Shown in pieces: positions 46,512 to 55,747 of a stretch of DNA of 64,000 nucleotides (positions within the stretch are counted from its first letter, which is position 1; every line of letters begins with the position of its first letter). The translations under genes were made by a program, and so were the position numbers. The DNA is taken from contig JAAXCW010000001.1 of the NCBI GenBank assembly GCA_013036095.1, positions 248,001 to 312,000 on the forward strand, in the 5' to 3' direction. This DNA is from Vulcanimicrobiota bacterium. Lineage in GTDB: Bacteria; Vulcanimicrobiota; Vulcanimicrobiia; Vulcanimicrobiales; Vulcanimicrobiaceae. Under the pieces are notes generated by a model. It was given only the letters and a program-made list of their open reading frames with translations, was not told the origin of the DNA and made no database searches.

Positions 46512-47899
46512 TGCGATGCCGGCGGAGAGCTCATCGCGGTGACGAGGTCGTCACCGATGATCACCGTGACGTCGCTCGGCGATGGCGTCTGAGATGAGAC
46601 CGCGTCGGATATGACTGGAACGCGGCTCGCGCGCGATCCCAAACCATTGCGCACTTTCAGCCCGGCATTTTCAACGCGCGAATGTTCGTGCACCTCGGTC
46701 ATCGCGACGTTTCCGGATGCTGCATTGCCGACTTGCGCGATCTTGAAACCCTCGGAGCGCAGCAGCGCGGCCACGCGTTTTGCCATGCCGGGTACGCCCG
46801 TGCCGTTCTCAACGTCAACTCGTAACGCGCTGGGCGCGACTGCGGCCAAGGCTCCCGCGTCAGGAGGAGGCGTAGGCTGCGGCGGAGCGATCAGCATCGC
46901 GGTAACGAGCTGCGCGCGCTTGGTTTCGTCCGGTGAGATCGCAGACCCGCCGTCGGGCAGCGTTACGTCGCCGATGTATGGTACTTGTTTGGTCACGAGC
47001 CCGTCGCGCGGCATGTCGGCGAGTGCTGTCGCGATGCTTACCTCTTCTTGCGTCTTAAAATTGGTCGTGACGTCGCGGTTCAAACTTGCCAACAAGCCGC
47101 TGAGATGCATCAACGTGTTCAGTTTGTCGCTCGTCAACTTATGGACTACCGCACGCAGGACAACTTGTTGGCGCATGATGCGGCACGGGTCGCTGCACCA
47201 GTCGTGGCGGAAGCGCGCATATCCGACGGCCTGATCGCCGTTGAGATGCTGCAAGCCCGGCTTAAGGTGAATGTGCAGGTGCCCCCACGTGTCGTCATAG
47301 TCGAGCGGGCCGTTGACGCAATTATGCGGATGCATCAAGCAATCCGAACTCATGACGTTCAAATCTACACCGCCGACCGCGTCGATAAAATCTTTCGTTG
47401 TGTTGGCGCGCATGACGATGTACCGATCGAATCCCGGAATTCCGAGGAACTGCGAGATGACCGATTGCGCCTCGCTTACCCCGCCTTCGGATTGGGCCTC
47501 GTTTATTTTTTGCTGCCGTCCGCCCGGTAAGGTCGCGACCATGTCGCGCGGAACGGAGAGTTGGTATACGCGATGCGTGATGAAATCGATATTGACGGCC
47601 CAAATGACGTCGCTGCGCGAATGCGCTGAGGTTTCTTCATCCAGCGCGTTGTAATCGTAATCCAACCCTTCGACCAACACTAGAATGTGACTCTTGCCGA
47701 AGAGCTGCTGCGGCGAAGGCGTGAAAACCGTCGCGACGATCTGCCAAACGGGTTTGCGCTGCGCGACCGACATGCCGGCGAGCAGCGCGATAATGCCCGC
47801 GACCACGATGCCGGCGACGATCGCCACGCGTTTGAATACCGGTGGACGCGTTTGCGCCTGCGGTTCGGCATAATCCTCGGGTCGTATATGTTTACCCAT
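46508..47899 (-). CDS. LytR-CpsA-Psr (LCP) family glycopolymer ligase with LytR_C domain
   Basis: 463 residues. One membrane helix (VAIVAGIVVAGIIALLAG, about 25-42) is followed by the extracytoplasmic LCP domain: NIDFITHRVYQLSVPRDMV with the lipid-phosphate-binding Arg, KINEAQSEGG, DAVGGVDLNV and the late Arg pair YARFRHDWC. A C-terminal LytR_C domain (about 355-463) has VENGTGVPGMAKRVAALLRS. LCP enzymes attach glycopolymers to peptidoglycan or other carriers. It overlaps rimO upstream by 8 bases and the deacetylase downstream by 4. Confidence 0.92.
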   Translation of the reverse strand: MGKHIRPEDYAEPQAQTRPPVFKRVAIVAGIVVAGIIALLAGMSVAQRKPVWQIVATVFTPSPQQLFGKSHILVLVEGLDYDYNALDEETSAHSRSDVIWAVNIDFITHRVYQLSVPRDMVATLPGGRQQKINEAQSEGGVSEAQSVISQFLGIPGFDRYIVMRANTTKDFIDAVGGVDLNVMSSDCLMHPHNCVNGPLDYDDTWGHLHIHLKPGLQHLNGDQAVGYARFRHDWCSDPCRIMRQQVVLRAVVHKLTSDKLNTLMHLSGLLASLNRDVTTNFKTQEEVSIATALADMPRDGLVTKQVPYIGDVTLPDGGSAISPDETKRAQLVTAMLIAPPQPTPPPDAGALAAVAPSALRVDVENGTGVPGMAKRVAALLRSEGFKIAQVGNAASGNVAMTEVHEHSRVENAGLKVRNGLGSRASRVPVISDAVSSQTPSPSDVTVIIGDDLVTAMSSPPASQ

Positions 47900-49211
47900 G
47901 CGCTATCCGGCCATGGAAATCGAACGCGGTGGTGCGTTCGAGCGTGACATCCACAAAGTCGCCAGGAGCCGCATCGCCCGTAAAATGAATCGCGCCATCG
48001 ACGCCAGGCGCCTCCCCCATCGAGCGGCCGGCCCACCCGCGGCGCGTGCGATTTTCAACGAGGACTCGAACCGTGCTGCCGATTCGGCGCGAGCGCGCCG
48101 CTTGTGACGCAGCTCGCTGCGCCTCACGCAAGCGCACGAGGCGGCGCCGCTGCTCGCGCGCCGGGACATGATCCGGAAGGGCCGCGCCCGGCGTGCCTTG
48201 CTCGCTGCTGTACTGAAAAAATCCGACGCGATCGAGTTGCGCGCGCCCGAGCCACTCTTCCAGGTATGCTACGTGCTCTTCGCGTTCGCCGGGAAATCCG
48301 ACGATGAACGTAGAGCGCATAGTGATTCCCGGAATGCTGCTGCGAAAATCTTCGAGAATATCCAAATAGCGCTCGCCGCTTCCGGGACGCAGCATCGCGC
48401 GCAAGATTTCCGGATGCGCGTGCTGCAGCGGCATGTCCATGTATTTGCAAACCTTCGGCAATTCAGCGATGGCGGCTATCAGCTCGCTGTCGATCGTGGC
48501 CGGATAGAGATAGAGCAGGCGGATCCATTCGAGACCTTCGATCTCATGCAGGCCGCGCAGTAGATGCGCCAATCCGCCGCGGCGCCACCCGCGGTCGCGT
48601 CCCCACATCGACGAGTCTTGAGCGATGAGCACCAATTCGCGCGTCCCCGCCTGCGCCAACGCTCGCGCTTCCTTTAGTAGAGATTCCTCGCTGCGGCTGC
48701 GGAACCGGCCGCGCAGCTGCGGGATGATGCAGAACGTGCACGGATGATCGCAGCCTTCAGCGATCTTGAGATAGGCCGTCGCGCGCGGCGTGGTGATCAG
48801 GCGCGGCAAGAAATCGTGTTCGGGTTCGGGCTCGAAGCCCAGGCGCGCCGGGCGCGCACCGGCGGCAGCTTCCGTTAGCACCTCGACGATGCTCGCATAT
48901 GCGCCCGTGCCTACGACGCCGTCGATCTCCGGGACCAGCGCCTGCAGCTGCTCCCCATATCGTTGGGCCAGACATCCGGCGACGATCAGTTGCTGCTCGG
49001 GTTTCTTCCGCTGCGCCTGCTCCATGATGGCATCGGTCGATTCGGCCTTCGCCGGATCGATGAATGCGCACGTGTTCACGACGACCGTATCGGCCAGCGC
49101 GGAATCGGCGCACAGCTCCCAGCCCGCCTCGCCGAGCTTCGCAATCATCACTTCGGTGTCGACGAGGTTTTTCGCGCAGCCTAAACTGACGAAAGAAACG
49201 CGTTTCGGCAC
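47892..49211 (-). CDS. rimO: Ribosomal protein S12 methylthiotransferase RimO
   Basis: 439 residues. It adds a methylthio group to Asp89 of ribosomal protein S12. The N-terminal UPF0004 domain has FVSLGCAKNLVDTEVM with further cluster cysteines in NTCAFID and IVAGCLAQRY. The radical SAM cluster is CDHPCTFCIIPQLRGRFRSR, and the C-terminus is a TRAM domain. The start is GTG 49211, which shares its G with the yajQ TAG stop. RimO is favoured over MiaB because of the SLGCAKNLVD opening and the RGRFRSR sequence. Confidence 0.95.
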   Translation of the reverse strand: MPKRVSFVSLGCAKNLVDTEVMIAKLGEAGWELCADSALADTVVVNTCAFIDPAKAESTDAIMEQAQRKKPEQQLIVAGCLAQRYGEQLQALVPEIDGVVGTGAYASIVEVLTEAAAGARPARLGFEPEPEHDFLPRLITTPRATAYLKIAEGCDHPCTFCIIPQLRGRFRSRSEESLLKEARALAQAGTRELVLIAQDSSMWGRDRGWRRGGLAHLLRGLHEIEGLEWIRLLYLYPATIDSELIAAIAELPKVCKYMDMPLQHAHPEILRAMLRPGSGERYLDILEDFRSSIPGITMRSTFIVGFPGEREEHVAYLEEWLGRAQLDRVGFFQYSSEQGTPGAALPDHVPAREQRRRLVRLREAQRAASQAARSRRIGSTVRVLVENRTRRGWAGRSMGEAPGVDGAIHFTGDAAPGDFVDVTLERTTAFDFHGRIAHG

Positions 49212-49705
49212 TACCGGTAGTTGACGAATTGCAACGGCAGCTCGTAACTGAGAGATCGCAGCCGCGCGATGACCTTCTGCAAGTCGTCCCTGTTTTTTCC
49301 GGAAACGCGAATCTGGTCGTCCTGGTATTGCGCGTTCACCTTGAGTTTCATATCTTTGATGGCGTCCATCAGCGGTTTGATCTTGTCTTTCGGTATGCCG
49401 GTTTTCAGGGTTACCGTGCGCCTGACCGTATCGCCAGCCGCGGGTTCGACCGTTCCCAGCTCCAAACTCTTCAGATCGATGCCGCGCTTGACCGCTTTCG
49501 ATTGGAGCATGTCTACGACGTTCTTCATCTTTAGCTCGTCGTCGGAGACGATCGTAATGACTTTCTTCCCGTCGTACTCGATCGTCGTCTTGCTGTTCTT
49601 GAAATCAAAACGGCCGGCGATCTCTTTACGCGTCTGGTTCAGCGCGTTATCGAGCTCCTGTTGATCGACCCGTGAGACGATATCGAACGATGCATCGGTC
49701 GGCAT
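49211..49705 (-). CDS. yajQ: YajQ/UPF0234 family nucleotide-binding protein
   Basis: 164 residues with the family N-terminus SFDIVSRVDQQELDNALNQT, then KEIAGRFDFKNSKTTIEYDG, and the ending KDMKLKVNAQYQDDQIRVSG. Some members bind cyclic di-GMP and act with transcription regulators; a role here is unknown. ATG 49705 follows the rodZ-like gene with a 3-base gap. It precedes rimO. Confidence 0.95.
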   Translation of the reverse strand: MPTDASFDIVSRVDQQELDNALNQTRKEIAGRFDFKNSKTTIEYDGKKVITIVSDDELKMKNVVDMLQSKAVKRGIDLKSLELGTVEPAAGDTVRRTVTLKTGIPKDKIKPLMDAIKDMKLKVNAQYQDDQIRVSGKNRDDLQKVIARLRSLSYELPLQFVNYR

Positions 49706-49708
49706 AAA

Positions 49709-50404
49709 TTATAAACTAAAACTCTTTTCAGCTACATCGCCGACGCCGCCAAGCTTCGCTGCGGGCTTTCCATCCACAGTCAGCTCGACGCCCGCCGCAT
49801 TGCCGGCGCGAACCACCGCGGTTTTGCCGTGAAATATTTTGCTCGTGCCGCGCGGAAATATACCCTCCATACTCACCTTTCCGTCAATGGTTACCCTGAG
49901 CCAAGATGCTGAGATTACGTTGAGTGCAAGGGTTCGCGTCAGCAGCGGCTGAGGACGCGGCGCCGGGTGTGAAGTGGCTGCGGCAGCCGTTGGAGATGCA
50001 GCCGGCGCTGCGCTCTGCTGGGAGGTCGTCACGGCACGGGGCGGCGAGACATAGACGTAAATCACGAAACCGATCAGCGCGATCGCGACGATCCCCGCGA
50101 TCCACAGCAACGGCGCCATGCTCCGCTGCCCTGCGCTGCTGCGGCTCTCGATCGCGGGGGCTGACGACGGCGCCACGCCGCTCGCGCTGTTGAACTCGCC
50201 GACGGCCTCTTCCGGATCGAGTCCCAAGAAGCGCGCGTAGGTGCGTAAGAAGCCCCGGATGTAGACCGGCGCGCCGATCGCCTTCCAGTTTTCTTCCTCG
50301 ATTGCGGAAAGATAGACCGAGCGGATGCGCAGCTGCTCGCCGACCTCAGAGAGGGTGAGGCCGCGTTCCTCGCGCGCTGCTCGAAAGCGTTCGCCCAGCC
50401 CCAT
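49709..50404 (-). CDS. RodZ-like helix-turn-helix membrane protein
   Basis: 231 residues. The N-terminal HTH_25 domain (RAAREERGLTLSEVGEQLRI, then YIRGFLRTYARFLGLDPEE) is followed by one membrane helix (PLLWIAGIVAIALIGFVIYV, about 115-134), an Ala/Pro/Ser linker and a periplasmic DUF4115-like domain (LNVISASWLRVTIDGK to the end). In rod-shaped bacteria RodZ links MreB to the cell-wall machinery. I chose ATG 50404, since upstream sequence in the same frame is not domain-like. Divergent from mnmA with 45 bases between the starts. Confidence 0.88.
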   Translation of the reverse strand: MGLGERFRAAREERGLTLSEVGEQLRIRSVYLSAIEEENWKAIGAPVYIRGFLRTYARFLGLDPEEAVGEFNSASGVAPSSAPAIESRSSAGQRSMAPLLWIAGIVAIALIGFVIYVYVSPPRAVTTSQQSAAPAASPTAAAATSHPAPRPQPLLTRTLALNVISASWLRVTIDGKVSMEGIFPRGTSKIFHGKTAVVRAGNAAGVELTVDGKPAAKLGGVGDVAEKSFSL

Positions 50405-50449
50405 GTGAGCTTCTGTTAGCGGCCCTATCCTGTTATCCTGTGTCTTTAG

Positions 50450-51529
50450 ATGATGGAGAAAACTCGCGTAATCGCCGCAATGAGCGGCGGAGTCGACTCG
50501 GCGGTAGCAGCCGGCTTGCTGGTGGAAGCGGGCTACGACGTCATTGGCGTCACGATGAAGATGTATTCGCAGACGCGCGCGCCGCATGCCCGCAGCTGCT
50601 GCGGCGTGGACGACTTCGACGACGCCCGCCGAAGCGCGGGCGCGCTCGGAATTCCGCACTATGTGCTCGATTTCGAGGAGACGTTCCGCCGCAACGTTAT
50701 CGACCGGTTTGCGCAAGAGTACGCCGCCGGCCGTACGCCAAATCCGTGTGTCTCGTGTAACAATTTTGTGAAGCTCGGCACGCTGCGCAAGTATGCGGAT
50801 TCGCTAGGTGCGCGTTACGTCGCGACCGGACACTACGCGCGCATCGAACAGCGCGCGGACGGCCCGCACCTGCTGCGCGGCACGCGTGCGAAAGATCAGG
50901 CGTACGCGCTCGCGCAGCTCACGCCTGCACAACTTTCAGGATTGGTGCTTCCGCTCGGCGAGCTCGACAAGCAAACGACGCGCGCACATGCGAAACGGCT
51001 CGGCCTGCCGATCCACGACAAGATCGAATCGCAAGATATTTGCTTCGTGGAAGGCGCCGACTATCGAGATATCGTGGCAGAGCTCCGCCCGGAATCAGCG
51101 CATGCCGGCGACGTTGTAACGGTCGCGGGAGAAATCGTCGGACGTCATGCCGGCATTTCGGGTTACACGATCGGCCAACGGCAAGGGTTGCCCGCAAGCG
51201 GTGACGGTGCGCGTTACGTGACGCGCATAGATGCCCGAACAAACACGATCGTCATCGGGCGCGAAGACGAACTCGCCGTAGGCACGCTAACGGCAAACGA
51301 ATTGAACCTAATTCGACCGGAGCGATTCAACAGCGCCGCGGTTCGAGTGCTTGCGATGACGCGTTACCGCGCGAAATTGGAGACTGCTGCCGCCACGATC
51401 GATGGCGAAACTCTTCGCCTGGAATTCGAATCGCCACAAAAAGCCGTCTCACCCGGTCAATTGGTCGCGCTCTTCGATCTCGGCGGCGAAGAAGTGCTAG
51501 GAGCCGCCACCATCGAGGCGACGTTCTAG
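50450..51529 (+). CDS. mnmA: tRNA-specific 2-thiouridylase MnmA
   Basis: 359 residues. It puts sulfur on U34 of tRNAs for Lys, Glu and Gln. The PP-loop AAMSGGVDSAVAAGLL is at residues 9-24. The two catalytic cysteines lie in NPCVSCNNFVKLG (about 99-104) and QDICFVEG (about 195). The C-terminal barrel has GRHAGISGYTIGQRQGLP. Both ATG 50450 and ATG 50453 are possible. It ends 4 bases into the convergent gene. Confidence 0.96.
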   Translation: MMEKTRVIAAMSGGVDSAVAAGLLVEAGYDVIGVTMKMYSQTRAPHARSCCGVDDFDDARRSAGALGIPHYVLDFEETFRRNVIDRFAQEYAAGRTPNPCVSCNNFVKLGTLRKYADSLGARYVATGHYARIEQRADGPHLLRGTRAKDQAYALAQLTPAQLSGLVLPLGELDKQTTRAHAKRLGLPIHDKIESQDICFVEGADYRDIVAELRPESAHAGDVVTVAGEIVGRHAGISGYTIGQRQGLPASGDGARYVTRIDARTNTIVIGREDELAVGTLTANELNLIRPERFNSAAVRVLAMTRYRAKLETAAATIDGETLRLEFESPQKAVSPGQLVALFDLGGEEVLGAATIEATF

Positions 51530-52041
51530 CCCAGCGGCTGCCTGCGGATTTCACCGCGCGGACACAGACTACGCAGCGCGCGCTCCGCCGCCGGGTCCTC
51601 GGCGCCGGCCATGTGAATGTACGAAAGCATGAAGGACACGCCGCCGTACTGCGTTACCGCGATATCGTAGGCCATGGTGAAACCCATAAATCCGCCGAAT
51701 CGTACGTTCACGAGCGTTCCGGGTGAGCCGCAAAAACTATAGGGCTGCGTCGCGACGTGATACTGCACCTGGCCCCGGCTGACGTCGCGCGGCGGAAATT
51801 CTTTAGCGATCGTATCGGGTGAGGCAACGGCGCGCCCCTGAGTCAGAGTGAGCATTTGCATCGGCTCAGCGCCCGTCCACATGCCTACCATCTTGAATTG
51901 GTCGGCCGTAAAAGGTAGCGGCGCTTGCCAAATACTGAACATACCGCTCATCAACGTCTCTCCGGAAGTTGCGTTCCAACCACTCGGTGGGGTGAACAGC
52001 GGAACGCCGGCAGCCAGGACTAACGCAACGACGCGAATCAT
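51526..52041 (-). CDS. Secreted protein of unknown function downstream of mqnC
   Basis: 171 residues. ATG 52041 overlaps the mqnC stop as ATGA, which makes the much longer upstream start unlikely. A signal peptide (MIRVVALVLAAGVPLFTPPS) is followed by a compact domain: LMSGMFSIWQAPLPFTADQF, ATQPYSFCGSPGTLVNVRFG and TMAYDIAVTQYGGVSFMLSY. It contains two cysteines that could form a disulfide. I do not recognise a family. The operon link with menaquinone genes may be fortuitous. Confidence 0.65.
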   Translation of the reverse strand: MIRVVALVLAAGVPLFTPPSGWNATSGETLMSGMFSIWQAPLPFTADQFKMVGMWTGAEPMQMLTLTQGRAVASPDTIAKEFPPRDVSRGQVQYHVATQPYSFCGSPGTLVNVRFGGFMGFTMAYDIAVTQYGGVSFMLSYIHMAGAEDPAAERALRSLCPRGEIRRQPLG

Positions 52042-53120
52042 GCCGTCGCCAGCGCCATGTCGTCGCGCAGGTTCCAATACGTGTCGCGAATGACCGGTTT
52101 GAAGCCGGCTTTGATGATGATCTCTTCGATGTCTTTGCGCGTCGCCGCGTTGGTCGAACCGGCGTCGTGCACAACTTGCTCTTCGAGGATCGTGCCGCCC
52201 ATGTCGTCGCAGCCGTAATACAGCGCGACTTGCCCGATTTTCAGTCCCGGCGTGAGCCACGACGCTTGCAGATGCGGAACGTTATCCAGATACAAGCGCG
52301 ATACTGCGAGCACGCGTAGATACTCTAGCCCGGTCGCTTCTTTTCCGCGCAGCGGCGTCTTCCACGGCACGTAGTACCAGGGAATGAAGGCGGTGAAGCC
52401 CCCCATTTCGTCTTGCAGATTGCGGATGACGTCGAGGTGTTCGACGCGCTCTTCGTCGGTTTCAATCGACCCGAACATCATGGTGGCCGTCGTCGGCATC
52501 CCGAGCTTTTGCGCCTCGCGCATCACGCCGATCCATTCCTCGGGCTTGACCTTGCGCGCGCTGATGCGCTTACGGACCCGTTCGACCAAAATCTCCGCGC
52601 CGGCGCCAGGCAGCGATTTCATTCCGGCTGCCTTCAACCGCACCAAAATCTCGGGAACGGGCAATTGCTCGACGGTCGACAGCCCGACAACTTCGGAAAC
52701 CGATAGCGAATGCAGGTCGACCGCCGGATATTCGGCACCAACGCGCGCGAAGAGCTCTTCAAACCAAGAGAGCCGGAGTTCGGGATTGACGCCGCCTTGA
52801 ATCATGATCTGCGTGGCGCCTTGGTCGGCCGCGTATTTCACGCGCGCGAGCACGTCGTCGTGCGACATCGTGTAGCCTTCGCCATGCTTTTCGGGACGGA
52901 AAAACGCGCAGAAGGTGCAGTGTACGTTGCAGACGTTAGTGTAATTGATCGTCGTGTCGATCACGTAGGTGACGACTTCTTCGGGGTAGAGCTGCATGCG
53001 GCGCGCGTGGGCCGCGGCACCGAGATCGTGAATATCGGCCTCGCGGTAGAGCCGCACGCCTTCTTCAAAGGTAAGTCTTCCGCCCGACGCGGAGCGATCG
53101 AGCAGGCTAGCTACCGACAC
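52038..53120 (-). CDS. mqnC: Cyclic dehypoxanthinyl futalosine synthase MqnC
   Basis: 360 residues. A radical SAM enzyme of the futalosine pathway to menaquinone; it cyclises dehypoxanthine futalosine. The cluster motif is CNVHCTFCAFFRPEKHGEGY (about 65-84). IMIQGGVNPELRLSW and PTTATMMFGSIETDEERVEH are family signatures. GTG 53120 lies 14 bases inside the mqnA 3' end. Paralogy with MqnE is resolved by the FFRPEKHGEGY pattern and by the order of the operon. Confidence 0.95.
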   Translation of the reverse strand: MSVASLLDRSASGGRLTFEEGVRLYREADIHDLGAAAHARRMQLYPEEVVTYVIDTTINYTNVCNVHCTFCAFFRPEKHGEGYTMSHDDVLARVKYAADQGATQIMIQGGVNPELRLSWFEELFARVGAEYPAVDLHSLSVSEVVGLSTVEQLPVPEILVRLKAAGMKSLPGAGAEILVERVRKRISARKVKPEEWIGVMREAQKLGMPTTATMMFGSIETDEERVEHLDVIRNLQDEMGGFTAFIPWYYVPWKTPLRGKEATGLEYLRVLAVSRLYLDNVPHLQASWLTPGLKIGQVALYYGCDDMGGTILEEQVVHDAGSTNAATRKDIEEIIIKAGFKPVIRDTYWNLRDDMALATA

Positions 53121-53937
53121 CGATGGCCTCCGGAAGAACGCGCGGCATCGTTTCTATCGCGCCGATCGCTAACAGCTCGCGGCAGTATGCCGCCAAGCCG
53201 CGTTGCGCGGCCGAATGAAACGTAAAGTTTAGCTTGGCGTAGTAGTTTTCGTAGAATCCCGGCGGGCGCGCAATCATATTTTGCGCTCGTGCAATGACGG
53301 TTCCCATATTGCCGCGCGCCCACGTATAGGAATCGGTGAGAGCGTGCATGCAGGCGCGCACGGTTTCCGAGCTTCGCTCGTAGACTTCGCGCCGGGCCAC
53401 CCACACGGCAAAGACCGTTTGCTCTCCGGTCCAATCGTGCCACAGCGTTCCAAGATCATAGACGCGCCCGACAGGAAGCGAGAGTTGCGCATCGATCGCG
53501 GCATCGCCGATTAGCAGCGCCGCACGGCCTTCCTTGGCCGCGCCCGCGGCGTCGGCACTTTCGACAAAACGAGCGTGCACACCGTAACGGCGCTCGAGCA
53601 GAACGCGCAGCAGATTTCGTCCGGTCGCCGATTCGGAGCTGACGGCAATTTCAACGCCGTCGAGGAGCGCCGGCGGAACGCTCGAGACGAGCACGACGGA
53701 GATGACTTCGTCGCGCGCTCCGATGCACAGGTCAGGCAGCAGAACGAAACGGTCGAAATCTGCTGCGTAAGCGAACGCGCTGATAGGCCCGACGTCGAGT
53801 TTACCCTCGAGCATCATGCGGTTCAGCGCGGCCGGTACGTCCGCGTGCAGCGTTCCGGGATATTCGATGATGCCTGCATCGAACGCCGCGTAAATCGGCA
53901 GATCATTCGTGTATTTGATCCGCCCGCAGTTAAGCAT
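53107..53937 (-). CDS. mqnA: Chorismate dehydratase MqnA
   Basis: 276 residues with a periplasmic-binding-protein fold. It converts chorismate to 3-[(1-carboxyvinyl)oxy]benzoate, the first step of the futalosine pathway. The family opening NCGRIKYTNDLPIYAAFD, KLDVGPISAFAYA and RDEVISVVLVSSVPPALLDG are visible, and LLIGDAAIDAQ is the usual second-lobe motif. ATG 53937 is 8 bases inside the mqnE gene. Confidence 0.93.
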   Translation of the reverse strand: MLNCGRIKYTNDLPIYAAFDAGIIEYPGTLHADVPAALNRMMLEGKLDVGPISAFAYAADFDRFVLLPDLCIGARDEVISVVLVSSVPPALLDGVEIAVSSESATGRNLLRVLLERRYGVHARFVESADAAGAAKEGRAALLIGDAAIDAQLSLPVGRVYDLGTLWHDWTGEQTVFAVWVARREVYERSSETVRACMHALTDSYTWARGNMGTVIARAQNMIARPPGFYENYYAKLNFTFHSAAQRGLAAYCRELLAIGAIETMPRVLPEAIGVGS

Positions 53938-55105
53938 ATACTTCTTCGCGGGTTGCCGGCGGCGGCGTCCAATCGTGGGGGAATTCGTCGTAGGTGCTGT
54001 TGCGGCGGACCGGCACGTAGCCGGCTTCTTCGATCAAGCGGCGGAACTCGCGGTCGTCGACGTACTGGCCCGACTGCGTGCCGGCGCTGTGATAGATCAT
54101 CTCCTCGTCCGTGCTGCCGTGCGTGCCGTCCATATCGTCGGCGCCGAAGTGCAGGGCGACTTGGCAGATCTTCAGTCCCTGGATCATCCAATACGCCTTG
54201 ATGTGATCGAAGTTGTCGAGCATCAAGCGTGAAACCGCAAAGATGCGCAGGTCGTCTAAACCGGTCGTCCAGCCGCAGTCGTTGAGTTCGTTGCCGTCCG
54301 GATGAAATGCCAGCGGAATGAAGGCGTTATAGCCGGGCGAGCGGCGCTGCGATTCGCGCAGCCGGATGAGATGGTCGACGCGATCCTCGAGCGATTCGAT
54401 GTGCCCGTACAGCATCGTCGCATTGGAAGCGACGCCTTGGCGATGCAGTTCTTCGTGGATCTCGAGCCAGTTGGCGGTGCCGACTTTGTTCGGACAAATC
54501 TTGGCGCGAGTTTTAGGCGCAAAGATTTCAGCGCCCCCCCCGTTGACGTTATCGAGCCCAGCCGACTTTAGCGTCGCAATCAGCTCGGGATATTTCATCC
54601 GGTGGCGTTTGGCCATGTAATCGAGTTCCGCGGCGGTGAACAGCGAGAGCTGCACGTGCGGGACTTGCTCTTTGAAGCGGCGCATCAGCGGCAGCCAGTA
54701 ATCCAGCGAAAGTTGGCGCGGATCGTGCCCACCGACGATGTGGATTTGATTGAAGTTCGTGCCGGTCTCGAGCGCCTTTGACATGACTTGGTCGGCGGCC
54801 ATGCGTACTACGCGGTCCGTTTCTTTGAACTCATCCACCGCAAACGAGCAAAACTTGCAGCCCGCGTAGCAGACATTGGTCGAATTCACGTACCGGTTCA
54901 GGATATAGTAAACGTTTTTTCCGCTCTTGCGCTCTTTTTGCGCGCGCGCCATGCGTCCGAGCGAATGCAAGTCGCGCGTCTCAAAAAGCGTCAGCCCGTC
55001 TTCCAGTGAAAGCGGGATGCCTTCTTCGACCTTGCGTTCGATGGGTTGGAGAGCCGGATCGGTCACGTGCGCCGCCATGAGCCGATGCTTCGGAGTCGGC
55101 AGCAT
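53930..55105 (-). CDS. mqnE: Aminofutalosine synthase MqnE
   Basis: 391 residues. Radical SAM enzyme that joins the MqnA product to SAM-derived adenosyl. The cluster is CYAGCKFCSFAVDEFKETD (about 79-97). QIHIVGGHDPRQLSLDYWLP and NVNGGGAEIFAPKTRAKICP are typical. The operon mqnE-mqnA-mqnC covers three steps; mqnB and mqnD are not in the window. The start may be ATG 55105, with AGGGGGG directly before it, or ATG 55078. Confidence 0.95.
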   Translation of the reverse strand: MLPTPKHRLMAAHVTDPALQPIERKVEEGIPLSLEDGLTLFETRDLHSLGRMARAQKERKSGKNVYYILNRYVNSTNVCYAGCKFCSFAVDEFKETDRVVRMAADQVMSKALETGTNFNQIHIVGGHDPRQLSLDYWLPLMRRFKEQVPHVQLSLFTAAELDYMAKRHRMKYPELIATLKSAGLDNVNGGGAEIFAPKTRAKICPNKVGTANWLEIHEELHRQGVASNATMLYGHIESLEDRVDHLIRLRESQRRSPGYNAFIPLAFHPDGNELNDCGWTTGLDDLRIFAVSRLMLDNFDHIKAYWMIQGLKICQVALHFGADDMDGTHGSTDEEMIYHSAGTQSGQYVDDREFRRLIEEAGYVPVRRNSTYDEFPHDWTPPPATREEVYA

Positions 55106-55114
55106 CCCCCCTGG

Positions 55115-55744
55115 TTAGCTTACAATCGGCCTTCCCGCAAATTCGGCGGCCGCCGCACCGAGCCCGATGATCACCAAAGCAAGCATCACGCCGCCGATGA
55201 CGTCGGTGATGTTGTGTGCGGCAAGTTCGATGCGCGACCAAATGATTGCCAGGGTGACAAAAGTCAGCACGATGAAAAGCGTGTACCGCAACCAAGCCTT
55301 TAAGTGTGAGCCCAGCGCCAGCAGGCCGCACAGGAAATAGAAACCGGTCGAGACCGCGGCATGCGAGCTGGGATAAGAGCCCGCCGTTTCGTGGCGTATC
55401 AGCCAATCTAAGCGGCGTGGGCGAGCGAAAAAGTGTTGGAATCCGGTCGCCGCACCCCAACATATGAGCGCTATCGCGACGGCGAAGAGCGCGGGCCTGC
55501 GCCATTCGGGGCGAAAGATCGCAAGCACGATGAGCGCCACGTATAAAGGCCCGAGCACGTAGCCCCATCCCATCTCTGTGAACCTCCACGCAATTGCCGT
55601 ACCATGGCCGCGCAGTTGCAGCGCAAAAGCATTTAACGTATGCGGTTCGCCGTGTTTGGTAACGTAGAATCCGAGCCAAAAGAACACCGCGAGCACAATG
55701 CACGCGAAAACGACGTGGCCAACCGCGTGTCTATGCTGCGTCAT
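55115..55744 (-). CDS. PAP2-family membrane phosphatase
   Basis: 209 residues with six predicted helices. The three phosphatase motifs are visible: FFARPRRLDW (the Arg-Pro motif), SYPSSHAAVSTGFY and SRIELAAHNITDVIGG (catalytic His and Asp). Lipid phosphatases of this type dephosphorylate undecaprenyl pyrophosphate or phosphatidic acid at the membrane. Which substrate is used here is open. It sits between mqnE and ftsK in the same direction, with gaps of 9 and 3 bases. Confidence 0.9.
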   Translation of the reverse strand: MTQHRHAVGHVVFACIVLAVFFWLGFYVTKHGEPHTLNAFALQLRGHGTAIAWRFTEMGWGYVLGPLYVALIVLAIFRPEWRRPALFAVAIALICWGAATGFQHFFARPRRLDWLIRHETAGSYPSSHAAVSTGFYFLCGLLALGSHLKAWLRYTLFIVLTFVTLAIIWSRIELAAHNITDVIGGVMLALVIIGLGAAAAEFAGRPIVS

Positions 55745-55747
55745 AAT

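Noticed and set aside
50405..50716. N-terminal extension of the RodZ-like protein into mnmA
   Set aside because: The HTH domain begins at ATG 50404; the extension is antisense to mnmA and has no domain character.
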